A stretch of DNA of 64,000 nucleotides from positions 1-64,000 of the forward strand of contig CAXXRP010000012.1 in the NCBI GenBank assembly GCA_963662375.2. Reading direction: 5' to 3'. The notes beneath the pieces are model-generated. The model was not told the DNA's origin. It saw only the letters and a list, made by a program, of their open reading frames with translations, and made no database searches. Position numbers and translations under genes: made by a program. The DNA comes from UBA11612 sp963662375 (GTDB lineage: Bacteria; Pseudomonadota; Alphaproteobacteria; Rhodospirillales; Rhodospirillaceae). Shown piece by piece: positions 8,030 to 17,273 of the stretch. Position 1 is the first letter of the stretch. Each line of letters starts with the position of its first letter.

Positions 8030-9973
8030 GCGATTAAGCGACCCGCGTCCTGCTGGCTTTGACAATGTAGAATTCACGGAACACCCTTTCGTATTGTTGA
8101 GTAACAACCTCTCCATCGCTTCGAATCGTTTAGTTCGTTTTCTCAAATTGTTCGTATTTACAAATTCATTTTATTATAACCACAATTATATACTGATGAA
8201 TTTCATGTGCACTGAGTTATCCCCAGAAAAATGAAATCTCGTGTTCTTATTCACAGATTTTTTAAGATCGAAAACAGATCAACTCATCTCACATTCGTTC
8301 TTTCGAATCCCATTTCTATAAAAGTGAGTCCCATTTAGAGATCGCATATCTCACTTCTGTCCCACCAACCGACCAACAGATCCCATTTGAAACGAAGCGC
8401 GTTTGTAATTGACGCGGACTATCCCGATGTAGCACCGCTTGATCTCCAAAATAATATGGACAGATGTCCATACGCAGATTGCGTCGGAAGTGAGATGATC
8501 GCGTTGACGCTTATGATTTCGGCTTCAAATTCCCGGCGAAATGAGCAAAGCTGCGCTTCCCCACGGGAGCGGAACAGTTGGCCGGGATATCTGTAGGTCC
8601 GCTTTCGGCTGTGGCTCCGGTTCGGCCCAGTCCTTCGGTGGGAGCGAGGTTTTGGACGAAAGCTCTGTAACCGAATTCGGCTAATTTGCTCCTTTTTTAG
8701 AGCGAAAAATCAGCCTTTTGCTCGAACTTTCGACTTAGTATTTCGCGGCGGTAGAGTTATCGTGCCCGAGCAGGCTCCGGTCGGGCCACGGACCCGATGA
8801 CCGAGCGCCGTGCGGCGGGGCTGGACGTGGCTAGCCCTACGCCTCATCCACCATCGAACAGCGATGGGTTCGTGCGTTTGTGAATGGGCTGATTTCCACC
8901 TAGCAATGGGCGGGTTCTGCATAATCGGTCGACCGAATTTACCGGGTACATTGACACTGTCGGTGATCGCTGTTTGCGCCCTGTACCGGCGCTGTTAATT
9001 CCCTGTATCCGAGAGATGATTTCCCTGTTCCGAGATTTAGGGAATTTCCGACTAATACGCCGCTATGGCGCAGTTTCGGCGGGCCATACGCGTACGAAGA
9101 TGCTCAAAAGATATAAATTTTCCTGTAATTACCCTGCTTAACAGGGAAACAGAGTCAGAGAGCGGTTAGGCGCAGACTGTCCACACCACCAATCCCGATA
9201 GAGATTCGCTGTAAGAGCTAGAAACCGAGGCGCGGCGCCGGTTGTTGATCAGCACTACCGGCGGTGTCTGGTGACGACCCAATACTCACGCGGTACATAA
9301 ATTCCAAGTTCTGCGCTGAAGCCGTCGTGAGAGTTGTCCTATCGGTTCATTTGGTTTGTCCGCTTCAAGCGGACGGAAAAGGCCATCCACACGCCGCCTG
9401 ATCTTGGATCAGTTCACGAACGGCTTGGACCTCACGTTTTGATCGAATTGCGGGCCCACTTTCATGGAGCCGGCGCACCGCGTATGTGTTCCAATGTGCG
9501 AGGGTCATGCTTTGGAGGGCTCTTTATATGGGGTTTATTCGGTGGCACACAAGTTCTTACACCAATTTCTGATCGTATGCGGGACAACCGTTTTCAGAAG
9601 ACGAAGCTGGCTTTATCGCGCGCTACGCGGTAGTGTGGCTCCAAGTACGGCAGCGAGGGAACACGTCGCGACAGCACTCCTCGGCATAAGCGGCGGAGCT
9701 ACGGTCCGGGCTGAATCGTTTTCGGCACGATAAGCTGCGCAGTTAAACAGAACGCCTTCGACGGCATGTAGTTCCGGCCCACCAGATATCCGGCATACAT
9801 TTGTGGAGCGAAGTCGCATGGTCGTTGGCTCACCCGCCTGATCGGCTTTTCGTCACTCTGCCTTTTTGGTCTTGGTGGTTACGGCATGGGCCGTGGTTCG
9901 ATTAATGTCGTGAGCGCCAAAAGCAGATCTTAAGTACAAATCTATATTTTGCGACACAGTTCAAGGAGTCTAC
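8030..9973. other. gene-poor stretch with no supported coding sequence
   Basis: Nearly 2 kb holds only short open frames with no recognisable domains or good ribosome binding sites. The first 350 bases are markedly AT-rich and contain repeated 'TCCCATTT' strings (about 8306-8390). Between 8998 and 9150 'TTCCCTGT' recurs with neighbouring 'CCGAG' (AATTCCCTGTATCCGAG, then TTTCCCTGTTCCGAG), followed by CAGGGAA, a pattern of short direct and inverted repeats. I see no tRNA, attachment site or replication gene. It is best read as eroded mobile DNA. Confidence 0.6.
9358..9374. repeat. perfect 8-bp-arm palindrome
   Basis: GTCCGCTT, one C, AAGCGGAC forms a perfect inverted repeat and is followed by GGAAAAGG. 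It has no run of T on either side long enough for a terminator. It may be an operator or simply a hairpin in decayed DNA. Confidence 0.6.
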
Positions 9974-10168
9974 ATGCCCACCACAGAGAATACCTTACGT
10001 GATGCCGGCAGCCTTTACGAAGAAAAGGCCGACGTCAAAGCTCGGCGGTGCCTGAGTTGTGAAGCGACCTTCGACAGTCAATGGGCAGGAGAGCGAATCT
10101 GCCCGCGCTGTAAGCATTCGTCGGCATGGCGGGCAGGTGTATCTTATAAACCTGTAAGAACCCGTTAG
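9974..10168 (+). CDS. small zinc-ribbon protein
   Basis: This 64-residue protein has a strong ribosome binding site (CAAGGAG, five bases before ATG). Two CxxC knuckles, 'RRCLSCEATF' and 'RICPRCK', are separated by about 17 residues around 'DSQWAGER', forming a likely four-cysteine zinc ribbon at residues 26-48. Small proteins with 'C..C...F.SEWAGERIC..C' are conserved hypotheticals in alphaproteobacteria. The N-terminal 24 residues are charged and probably flexible. It sits at the end of the gene-poor region and has no operon partner. No function is known; nucleic-acid or protein binding is plausible from the fold only. Confidence 0.75.
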   Translation: MPTTENTLRDAGSLYEEKADVKARRCLSCEATFDSQWAGERICPRCKHSSAWRAGVSYKPVRTR

Positions 10169-10310
10169 GCTCTGAGGCTGCATAGGCTCTGCGAAGAGCG
10201 ATCCGGCTGCTGATAGCTATCAATAAAACAAGCGCCAGTCTTGGCCGGCAACGGACTCCGGTGCGTTGGCGATGTGCAAAGGTTAGGCTCAGCATGCGGA
10301 AGATTTATGC

Positions 10311-10640
10311 GTGGTCATCGGATTGCTGTTGCTTAGCGGGATGTCTCCCGCTTCGGCAATAACTGGCGAAAAATATGTCAATTTACAACCGCCGCTGCGA
10401 CTGGCCTTTGTGGCCGGTGTGTTGGATGGGTGGGAGAAGGTTCTTGGACGTGAGCGGCGGTCGTAAGTGCGGTCGAAATTTGGAGCGCTTATGAAGCACA
10501 ATTTCGCCTGCTTGAGGGCGTGGGGAAATGACGACTATCGGACCGCCCTTGACGTATATTTTACCGAGAATGAACCTCGGATGCAGTATGGAACGGCGTC
10601 GGGATTGATCGAGGTTATGTCGGCGCGCTGTTCAAAATAG
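10311..10640 (+). pseudogene. small secreted protein gene split by an in-frame stop
   Basis: A GTG at 10311, preceded by GGAAG, opens a frame with a clear signal peptide (MVIGLLLLSGMSPASA) and then ITGEKYVNLQPPLRLAFVAGV. It meets TAA at 10464-10466. The same frame stays open after the stop and reads ACLRAWGNDDYRTALDVYF, ENEPRMQYGTASGLIEV and ends 'ARCSK' at 10640. Corrected, it would be about 109 residues with two or three cysteines, a size and pattern seen in small periplasmic proteins whose family I cannot name. The continuous frame and the matching character of both halves support one disrupted gene. A second start at GTG 10467 is possible but lacks a ribosome binding site. Confidence 0.55.
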
Positions 10641-10674
10641 TCCGGGTTCCGGTAGCCGGGAACGAGGATACCGG

Positions 10675-11469
10675 TTGCATACCCTAGCTGCGCCGAAAAA
10701 AGTGGAGAGCCACGTCTTGGGCAAAAATTTTGAGGAGCTTGACCACCGTCCAAGTGACATCGGCGATATTTCTCTCCGCCGCCGCCGGATTCCAGCCTTA
10801 ACCGACGTGGATGTCTTTGAAGTTAAACTCGGTGATGAGTTTCTGATGTCCAACCTATTCACGGCCGGGGAGATTGCTTTAGCCAATCGGGGCCTCGAGG
10901 CCCTGATTGGGCAAGGTGAGAACGGGCGGGGGAGCAGACCCGTGGACGTCGTTGTCGGAGGTCTGGGACTGGGATATACTGCGCAGGCGGCTTTAAGTTT
11001 CCCCGGGGTGAGTTCTGTGGTGGTTGTTGAAGCCCTCGCGCCGGTGATTGAGTGGCATGAAAGAGGCTTGGTCCCCCTAGGGTCAACGCTGACCTCGAAT
11101 CCTAGATGCCGGTTTGTCCACGGCAATTTTTTCGCAATGGCAGGCTCCGCGGGGACGGGCTTCGACCCCCACTCTCCGGAGCGCCGGTTCGACGCTGTGT
11201 TGCTGGACATCGACCATTCACCGCAAAACCTGCTCGACCCTAGCCACGCGCCGTTGTACACGCCAGAGGGACTGCGCCGCCTCGCGGGTTTTGTACGCCC
11301 CGACGGTGTCTTTGCCCTGTGGTCCAACGATCCACCAAGCGATCAGTTTCTCGGCGCCCTATCGTTGGCGTTTGCCACGCCGGAAGCCCATGTGGTGACC
11401 TTCCGAAATCCGATGACGGCGCAGGATTTGGCATCCACTATTTACATTGCGGTTTCACGAGCGACATAA
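10675..11469 (+). CDS. spermidine synthase-like methyltransferase-fold protein
   Basis: The 264-residue product has a Rossmann-fold AdoMet-binding core like polyamine aminopropyltransferases. 'VVVGGLGLGYTAQAAL' is motif I, 'VVVVEALAPVIEWH' the acidic loop, and 'RFDAVLLDIDHSPQNLL' motif IV. An N-terminal beta-strand region ('VFEVKLGDEFLMSNLFTAGE') corresponds to the tetramerisation strand and substrate loop of spermidine synthases. Bacterial relatives are often annotated spermidine synthase without biochemical proof; the canonical catalytic 'D.GG.DGG' segment is not obvious. The TTG start at 10675 follows GAGG by seven bases; a TTG at 10717 is an alternative nearer the family start. It stands alone. 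Confidence 0.8.
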   Translation: MHTLAAPKKVESHVLGKNFEELDHRPSDIGDISLRRRRIPALTDVDVFEVKLGDEFLMSNLFTAGEIALANRGLEALIGQGENGRGSRPVDVVVGGLGLGYTAQAALSFPGVSSVVVVEALAPVIEWHERGLVPLGSTLTSNPRCRFVHGNFFAMAGSAGTGFDPHSPERRFDAVLLDIDHSPQNLLDPSHAPLYTPEGLRRLAGFVRPDGVFALWSNDPPSDQFLGALSLAFATPEAHVVTFRNPMTAQDLASTIYIAVSRAT

Positions 11470-11792
11470 CGAACTTAGTGCTGTTCTCTGGGAGCGTTGA
11501 CCGAAACCGAACTCCTCAAGTCCATTCTCACCGGTTTTGGGTTCAGGTAGGACCGCTGCCGGCGCCCCGAGACGGACCGGGTAGGCTTACAGCAAGGCAG
11601 CCAAGGCTTGTGGAAATGGCGCCACGCCGAGTCAGGTTGGAGGTCATGGATCTTCTACGCCAACATAGTTTGTAGAGTTTGCGCGGAATGCGTCACCGAC
11701 ACGGCACTCTAGCATTCAGTTACACAAATACGGTTTAATAGGAGAGTAGTAGGATCGGGGAGTTGAGCGCAATGATCGGGGAAGGGCAACGT
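11470..11792. other. intergenic region, no supported gene
   Basis: These 323 bases separate the spermidine-synthase-like gene from a lipoprotein gene. Only short shadow frames exist. GGGGAAGGG at its right end is the ribosome binding site for the gene starting at 11793. No hairpin with a T-tract was seen. Confidence 0.6.
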
Positions 11793-12338
11793 ATGTCGAC
11801 AAAAGACTGCGCGATAGTCTCCATCGCGATGATGATTTGGCTCAGCGCCTGTGAGGCAACGCCGACGGACCCCAAGGCCGTGGACGCCGCCCCGCCAATT
11901 GCCCAGGAAATGCCGGCACCGGCCCTCATCTTTCCCGCATTGAACGTTCTGGATTTGAAAGCCACCGAGACGTTCTACATTTATATGCTCGGTACGAAAG
12001 TAGCCCTGCGGCTCGGCGGGGAGCGCGACGCGCATCAGGAAGTGACGCTGAATTTCTCCGGTGATCTTTATGCATCGGAACCCTCACTTTTGCTGCACTA
12101 CAGATCCGCCCGCACCGAGCCCTACGTTTTCGACGCTTTCAGTCGTCTTGCGTTCAGGGTCAAGGATGTGGACGCGATAGTGGAGCGCATCCGCACCGCC
12201 GGTCACAAGGTTTTGAGCGAGCCGCGCATGATCGAGGGCACGGGCATTAAGCTCGCGTTTGTGGAAGATCCCAATGGCGCGCGCGTGGAATTTATCGAGG
12301 GTATGGCAACCGCGGAGGAGCTAAAAAGAACGCCATAA
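11793..12338 (+). CDS. VOC-fold (glyoxalase-like) lipoprotein
   Basis: This is a 181-residue protein with a type II signal peptide: a basic start, a hydrophobic run, and the lipobox 'LSAC' at about residues 16-19. The mature part is a vicinal-oxygen-chelate (glyoxalase/bleomycin-resistance) domain with 'LIFPALNVLDLKATETFYIYMLGTK' at its beginning and 'FVEDPNGARVEFIE' at its end, the latter carrying the usual metal-ligand Glu. The ATG at 11793 is preferred over a TTG at 11763 because GAAGGG lies six bases upstream and the signal peptide begins there. A membrane-anchored VOC protein is somewhat unusual. The reaction is unknown. Confidence 0.82.
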   Translation: MSTKDCAIVSIAMMIWLSACEATPTDPKAVDAAPPIAQEMPAPALIFPALNVLDLKATETFYIYMLGTKVALRLGGERDAHQEVTLNFSGDLYASEPSLLLHYRSARTEPYVFDAFSRLAFRVKDVDAIVERIRTAGHKVLSEPRMIEGTGIKLAFVEDPNGARVEFIEGMATAEELKRTP

Positions 12339-12355
12339 ACGCGTGTGCCGAGAAT

Positions 12356-12994
12356 TTAGTCAAATAGTGTGATGTGCTCGCTGGCGCGCTCACCCCAGAC
12401 TTTTTCAAGGCGGGCGTCGCGGCCGCAGTTCCAGCGGTAGAATTTGTAGCGCAGCGTATTTTTCATGTAGTAGTTCTGGTAATAGTCCTCGGCAGGGTAA
12501 AATTTATCGAGCGCGATGATTTTCGTCGCGATTTCGCCGCCTAGCAGATCGGCGACCAGCGCCTTTGAACGTTGCGCCGCTTGTTCTTGCGCTTCATCCG
12601 CATAAAAAACCGCCGTGGTGTATGATTCGCCGCGGTCGCAGAACTGACCACCGCTGTCCACGGGATCAACGTTGGCCCAGTAGGTTTCCAGCAGTATTTC
12701 TATGGACACTTTTTGCGGATCGTAGGCTATTTGAACGGCTTCCAGATGGCCGGTTCCGCCTGCGGTGACCTGATTGTAGGTGGGGTTGGCGAGGGGTCCG
12801 CCGGCGAAACCCAATACGGTTGAAATTACGCCGTCCAATTTGTCGAATGGCGGCTCCATGCACCAAAAGCACCCTCCAGCGAAAACCGTTGTTTTTGTGG
12901 ATGAGTTCTGGGCCATCGCGTCGGTAGTCGAAAATAACACCAAGGCGCAAAACAAAGTGCGCCAAATGATAGCTCGCGGTTGCGCGCAGGTCAT
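12356..12994 (-). CDS. msrA: peptide-methionine (S)-S-oxide reductase, exported form
   Basis: This enzyme reduces methionine-S-sulfoxide in proteins. The catalytic 'GGCFWCMEPPF' motif carries the active Cys, followed by 'VLGFAGG', 'GHLEAVQIAYDP' and 'YWANVDPVDSGGQFCDRGESY'. The C-terminal 'WNCGRD' probably supplies a resolving Cys. The N-terminus has a signal peptide (WRTLFCALVLFSTTDAMAQ), so this MsrA is predicted to act in the periplasm, unlike the cytosolic E. coli enzyme. The 212-residue start at 12994 is chosen because GGAGG sits eight bases upstream; an earlier codon at 13048 is less likely. It converges on the VOC lipoprotein gene with an 17-base gap. No MsrB is nearby. Confidence 0.92.
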   Translation of the reverse strand: MTCAQPRAIIWRTLFCALVLFSTTDAMAQNSSTKTTVFAGGCFWCMEPPFDKLDGVISTVLGFAGGPLANPTYNQVTAGGTGHLEAVQIAYDPQKVSIEILLETYWANVDPVDSGGQFCDRGESYTTAVFYADEAQEQAAQRSKALVADLLGGEIATKIIALDKFYPAEDYYQNYYMKNTLRYKFYRWNCGRDARLEKVWGERASEHITLFD

Positions 12995-13191
12995 GGGACC
13001 GTCCTCCGACAAAGATTTCAGATACAACCGAGATGAGTTTACCCGCAAACCGTGTAGGCTTAACCCGGGAAGGTCAAGCTATTAATGGATCGGGCAGCGT
13101 CGCGCACGTTCATTGTTTTGGCGATACGACAAGGAGATTTTGGTTTTCCATTAACTTGATATAGGTCTTGGATAGGGACCGATGAGAGGAT

Positions 13192-13392
13192 ATGTCGACC
13201 GATTCCACCATGCTCGATTCATCCAAGTACGATGAAATCGACAGAAAAATCCGGAGCCTCCTGAAAGAAAATGGCCGCGCGACACATCAAGATATCGCTT
13301 GCGCGTCTTGCGCCGGATGTCCTTCAAAGTCCGCTCGGCGGCGTCCTGATGACGTTCTGTTCTATGTCTCATCGTTCACTCCTCAATGGTGA
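13192..13392 (+). pseudogene. Lrp/AsnC-type regulator, N-terminal fragment
   Basis: After MSTDSTMLDSSKY the sequence 'DEIDRKIRSLLKENGRATHQDIA' is the first half of the winged helix-turn-helix found at the N-terminus of AsnC/Lrp regulators. Similarity then stops abruptly and is replaced by an unrelated Arg/Pro-rich tail ending at 13392. The recognition helix and the whole ligand-binding RAM domain are missing. The remnant precedes a broken CoA-transferase gene on the same strand, so one deletion of about 13300-13440 could have removed the regulator's body and the transferase N-terminus together. GAGAGG lies just upstream of the ATG. Confidence 0.6.
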
Positions 13393-13442
13393 CGATGAGC
13401 CAAAAACACTCCTTTAGGCAATTACACTAGTTTGTCCCAGTA

Positions 13443-14465
13443 GTGCTGACGTCAGACAGGCACTGGATCGATGGCGGTGTGTCTCCTTACTGGAAGGTTT
13501 ATGGCAGAAACAAGAAGAGCATTCGGCTAGACCTCAAGTCCGACCCCGGACAAAGCCAGTTCCGCCAGCTCATTACGACGGCCCAAGTGATTGTTGAGAG
13601 TTTCCGCCCCGGTGTCATGGAAGCCCTTGGTCTTGGTCCCGACATCGTGCTTCAGCTGAAGCCTAAGATTATTATGGCGCACGTCTCCGGGTGGGGTTAG
13701 ACCGGGCCCTACAAACGGCGGCCTGGTTTCGGCAGTTTGATGGAGGCTATGAGCGGCTTTGCCGCTAAGAACGGATTTGCCGACAAGCCGCCGGTGCTGC
13801 CGAACATGGCGTTAGCGGACATGGTGGCCGGATTGACGGGCGCGTTCTCTGTTATAGTTGCGCTGCGCGAGACGGAAAAGCTAGGCGGGACGGGGCAGGT
13901 GGTGGACCTGTCCTTATTGGAGCCGCTGCATTCTATTCTCGGTCCAGACGCCGCGCAGTACAGGATCGCCGGCAAAGTGCCGCCGCGGTCGGGGGGCCGT
14001 GCGTCCATGACCGCGCCGCGCAACGTATTTCAGTCATCCGACAGCAAATGGATTGCTCTGACCGGTTCGACCCAAGATATGGCCCATCGGCTGTTTCGCG
14101 CGATTGGACGGCCGGACATGGTCGATGACCCGAAGTTTACCAATAATACTGCACGACTTGGTCACGTCGATGAATTGGAAGCCATCATTCAAGACTTCGT
14201 TGCTCAAAAAACGCTGTCGGAAAACCTGACGTTTTTTGAAGAGGCGCAAGTCACGGTCGGGCCGGTTTACGATCCCCCCGATTTTGAGGCGGACGCCCAT
14301 GTAAAGGCACGCGGAATTCTGGTGGATGTTCCCGACAGCGACCTGGGGACAGTGCCCATGCATGATGTGGTGCCGCGTTTGTCGCGTACGCCGGGTGCGA
14401 TACGCCGTGCGGCGCCTGCATTGGGCGCCGATGAGGCCGAAATTCTCGGCCCGTTACGTAAATGA
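13443..14465 (+). pseudogene. class III (CaiB/BaiF) CoA-transferase, N-terminally truncated with a nonsense codon
   Basis: The frame enters at 'GGVSPYWKVYGRNKKSIRLDLK', which in intact relatives is around residue 60, so the first domain segment with the glycine-rich start is missing. At 13698-13700 a TAG replaces what should be Gln in the conserved 'VSG(F/W)GQTGPY' motif. After it the same frame continues through 'PGFGSLMEAMSGFAAKNG', 'VVDLSLLEPLHSILGPDA' and a normal C-terminus ending 'AEILGPLRK'. The catalytic Asp region ('VDLSLLEP' block nearby) is present, but the product cannot be full length. It lies 20 bases before a CitE-like lyase gene, an arrangement found in catabolic routes where a dicarboxylate is activated as a CoA ester and then cleaved. 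Confidence 0.85.
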
Positions 14466-14485
14466 CCCGGAGTTAAGGCGCAGTA

Positions 14486-15331
14486 ATGACACGGCGAACG
14501 GTCCTTTTTATTCTGGTGTCAGCGGAAACATTTATCGAGAAAGCGCACGAGCGCGGCACCGATGCTGTGATTTTGGACTTAGAAGATGCGGTAGCGCCCG
14601 ATGCCAAGGTGGACGCACGTGCAATGTTAGGCGCAGCCGTGGACTCTCTCATCAATCGCGATGTGCAGGTCCGGGTGCGTGTGAACAACTCACGGGATTT
14701 ATTGGGCGGCGATTTGGCTGCCGCGGTGCGCGCCGGTGTGACGGGTCTGATGGTTCCAAAGGCCGAGCGCGTTTTAGATTTGACGACAATCGCCTCGGAA
14801 ATCGCACAGCTTGAAACGGTTGCAAGTCTTCCCAAGGACGAGATCGCTCTTTGCGCGATCCTAGAAACTCCTCCTGGGATTTTGGCGGCATCGTCCATCG
14901 CAGCAGCCCCACGTTTACAAGCGCTGGCGCTGGCCGGTGAGGATCTGGCGGCATCGTTGGGGATTGAGCGGCGTCACGCGGCCTTGCGCGGACCCGGGCA
15001 AACGGTGGCTCTCGCGGCGGCGGTCCACGGTCTTGAAAGCTGGGGCGTGATGGGGTCCATCGCCAACCACACCAACATGGACCGTTTCGCGCGTGAAGTC
15101 AGGCTGTCCCGAGCCCTGGGTATGACCACAATCATCTGCATTCACCCGAAACAGGTACGTGTTGCGTCCGCAATCTATTCTCCGAGCGAAGAAGACGTGG
15201 CATGGGCGGCGGACGTGGTGCGCGAGTATGAGGCGGCTAAGGGACGCCGTGTCGGCAGTATTGCTCTGCGCGGCCAAATGATTGACGAGGCGGTCCACAT
15301 TCGAGCTAAACGTTTGCTCGCCGACTATTAG
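14486..15331 (+). CDS. HpcH/HpaI aldolase-family CoA-ester lyase (CitE-like)
   Basis: The 281-residue product has the CitE / malyl-CoA lyase TIM-barrel pattern: 'GTDAVILDLEDAVAPDAK' carries metal-ligand acids and the entry helix, 'RVRVNN' the substrate arginine, 'LMVPKAE' the Lys/Glu pair, 'CAILETPPGIL' the second metal-ligand Glu, and 'LALAGEDLAASLG' the last Asp. Such enzymes cleave 3-hydroxyacyl-CoA esters such as citramalyl-CoA or malyl-CoA. AAGG is seven bases before the ATG. The neighbouring class III CoA-transferase would supply the CoA ester, but that gene is broken, so this lyase may be an orphan. The exact substrate cannot be read from sequence. It converges with cysNC, leaving four bases between the stops. 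Confidence 0.85.
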   Translation: MTRRTVLFILVSAETFIEKAHERGTDAVILDLEDAVAPDAKVDARAMLGAAVDSLINRDVQVRVRVNNSRDLLGGDLAAAVRAGVTGLMVPKAERVLDLTTIASEIAQLETVASLPKDEIALCAILETPPGILAASSIAAAPRLQALALAGEDLAASLGIERRHAALRGPGQTVALAAAVHGLESWGVMGSIANHTNMDRFAREVRLSRALGMTTIICIHPKQVRVASAIYSPSEEDVAWAADVVREYEAAKGRRVGSIALRGQMIDEAVHIRAKRLLADY

Positions 15332-15335
15332 GCGA

Positions 15336-17273
15336 TCACGCTGTCGGCGTATCGTCCCCGGGCTCGCGGAAGCCCAGGAGCATCCCGTTGTCCTCAAGCC
15401 AGTTCAGGATATACACTGCCGCTTCGGGCGGTGATATCTTCGTTGTGTCGATCCGGATTTCGGGATTTTCGGGCGTTTCGTAGGGCGAGGTTATGCCCGT
15501 GAAATTCTCGATCTCGCCGGCCCGGGCTTTTTTGTAAAGGCCCTTCGGGTCGCGTTTCTCGGCTTCGGCTAACGGCGTATCTACGAAAATTTCCACAAAT
15601 TCGCCGGGCTCCAATAAACTGCGCGCCAAACGTCGCTCGGCCTTGAACGGTGAGATGAACGATACCATGACGATCAGCCCAGAGTCCGCCATGAGCTTGG
15701 AAACCTCGCCGACGCGGCGGATGTTCTCCACGCGGTCCGTATCAACGAATCCCAAGTCCCGGTTCAGGCCGTGGCGCACGTTGTCGCCGTCCAGTAAATA
15801 CGTGTGGCGCCCAAGGGCGAACAGCTGTTTTTCCACCATATTCGCTATCGTGGACTTACCCGAGCCCGATAGTCCGGTGAACCACAGCACGCAAGCCTTC
15901 TGACCTTTCAGTGAGGCGCGGGCCTGCTTGTTCACATCCACGGCCTGCCAGTGGATGTTCTGTGAACGGCGCAACGTGAACCGGATCATACCGGCGGCTA
16001 CGGTGGTATTGGTGATGCGGTCCATGAGGGTAAACCCGCCGGTATCTGGATTTTCCTCGTAGGGATCGAAAGCAATAGGCCGGTCCAGCGATACATTGAC
16101 CTCGCCAATTTCATTGAGCTCCAGTGTTTTGGCCGCGAGACGTTCGAGGGTGTTGACGTTGATCTTGCACTTGAGGTCTGTGACTGCGGCGGTCACCAGC
16201 TTGGTGCCAACTTTCATCCAGTAAGGCCGGCCCGGAAGAAGATGCTCGTCGTTCATCCAGACAATGGTTCCGTTGAACTGGTCGGCAACGCCGGGCAGGG
16301 CGGTCGTGCCCGAAATGACGTCGCCGCGGCTGATGTCGATTTCGTCATCGAACGTCAGGGTGACGGATTGGCCGGCGACGGCTTCGTGCAAGTCTCCGTC
16401 CTGGGTAACGATTCGTGCGACGCGGCTTTCCTTCCCGGACGGTAAAGCGCGGATGCGGTCGCCGGGGCTGACAGCGCCGCCGGCGATCTGGCCGGAGAAC
16501 CCGCGAAAATCCATGTCCGAACGGTTCACCCACTGCACCCACATGCGGAAGGGCGCATTGTGCCGGCGGTCCGCGATCTCCACCGTCTCCAGATGGGTCA
16601 TGAGTGTGGGGCCACCGTACCAGGGCATATTGGTGCTGGCGTGGGTGATATTGTCGCCTTTGAGGCCTGAGATCGGAATGGCCAAAACGTTTTCAAAGCC
16701 GATTTGTTTGGCGAACAGGCGATAGTCGGCGACGATTTTATCGAACACGTCCTGTGAATAATTCACCAAGTCCATCTTATTGACGGCCAGTACTACATCG
16801 CGGATGCCTATGAGGGATGTCAGATAGGAGTGGCGGCGCGTTTGAACCAGAATGCCCTTGCGTGCGTCGATCAAGATCACAGCCAGCTCTGTGGTAGAGG
16901 CGCCGGTGATCATGTTGCGCGTGTATTGCTCGTGACCCGGGGTATCGGCGACAATAAATTTGCGTTTGTCGGTGGAGAAGAAGCGGTAAGCGACATCAAT
17001 TGTAATGCCCTGTTCGCGTTCAGCTGCGAGGCCATCCACCAATAGGGCGAAATCGATCTTGCCGCCCTGGGTGCCCGCCTTCTCGGAATCGCTTTCCAGT
17101 GCCGCGAGCTGATCCTCAAAGATCATTTTTGAATCGTATAGAAGGCGGCCAATAAGCGTGGATTTGCCGTCATCGACGCTGCCACAAGTGATGAAGCGCA
17201 GCAGGCCCTTATTTTGATGTGCCATTAAATAGGCTTCGATGTCCTTTCCGATCATATCGGACACGTGCGCCAT
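15336..17273 (-). CDS. cysNC: bifunctional sulfate adenylyltransferase large subunit / APS kinase
   Basis: This 645-residue fusion activates sulfate. Residues about 22-440 form the GTPase subunit of ATP sulfurylase (CysN): P-loop 'CGSVDDGKSTLIG', switch II 'DTPGHEQYTRNM' and guanine-specificity 'VNKMDL', followed by beta-barrel domains. Residues about 455-640 form APS kinase (CysC) with 'WFTGLSGSGKST' and 'GDNVRHGLNRDLGF'. CysN pairs with CysD to make APS, and the CysC part phosphorylates it to PAPS. This CysN-CysC fusion (NodQ-like) is common in alphaproteobacteria. The gene overlaps the cysD stop by one base (TGATG), so the two are one operon and probably translationally coupled. The length is normal. 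Confidence 0.96.
   Translation of the reverse strand: MAHVSDMIGKDIEAYLMAHQNKGLLRFITCGSVDDGKSTLIGRLLYDSKMIFEDQLAALESDSEKAGTQGGKIDFALLVDGLAAEREQGITIDVAYRFFSTDKRKFIVADTPGHEQYTRNMITGASTTELAVILIDARKGILVQTRRHSYLTSLIGIRDVVLAVNKMDLVNYSQDVFDKIVADYRLFAKQIGFENVLAIPISGLKGDNITHASTNMPWYGGPTLMTHLETVEIADRRHNAPFRMWVQWVNRSDMDFRGFSGQIAGGAVSPGDRIRALPSGKESRVARIVTQDGDLHEAVAGQSVTLTFDDEIDISRGDVISGTTALPGVADQFNGTIVWMNDEHLLPGRPYWMKVGTKLVTAAVTDLKCKINVNTLERLAAKTLELNEIGEVNVSLDRPIAFDPYEENPDTGGFTLMDRITNTTVAAGMIRFTLRRSQNIHWQAVDVNKQARASLKGQKACVLWFTGLSGSGKSTIANMVEKQLFALGRHTYLLDGDNVRHGLNRDLGFVDTDRVENIRRVGEVSKLMADSGLIVMVSFISPFKAERRLARSLLEPGEFVEIFVDTPLAEAEKRDPKGLYKKARAGEIENFTGITSPYETPENPEIRIDTTKISPPEAAVYILNWLEDNGMLLGFREPGDDTPTA

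Noticed and set aside
8025..8234. AT-rich 69-codon frame as a small membrane protein
   Set aside because: Its composition comes from local AT richness, with no start signal or hydrophobic topology of note.
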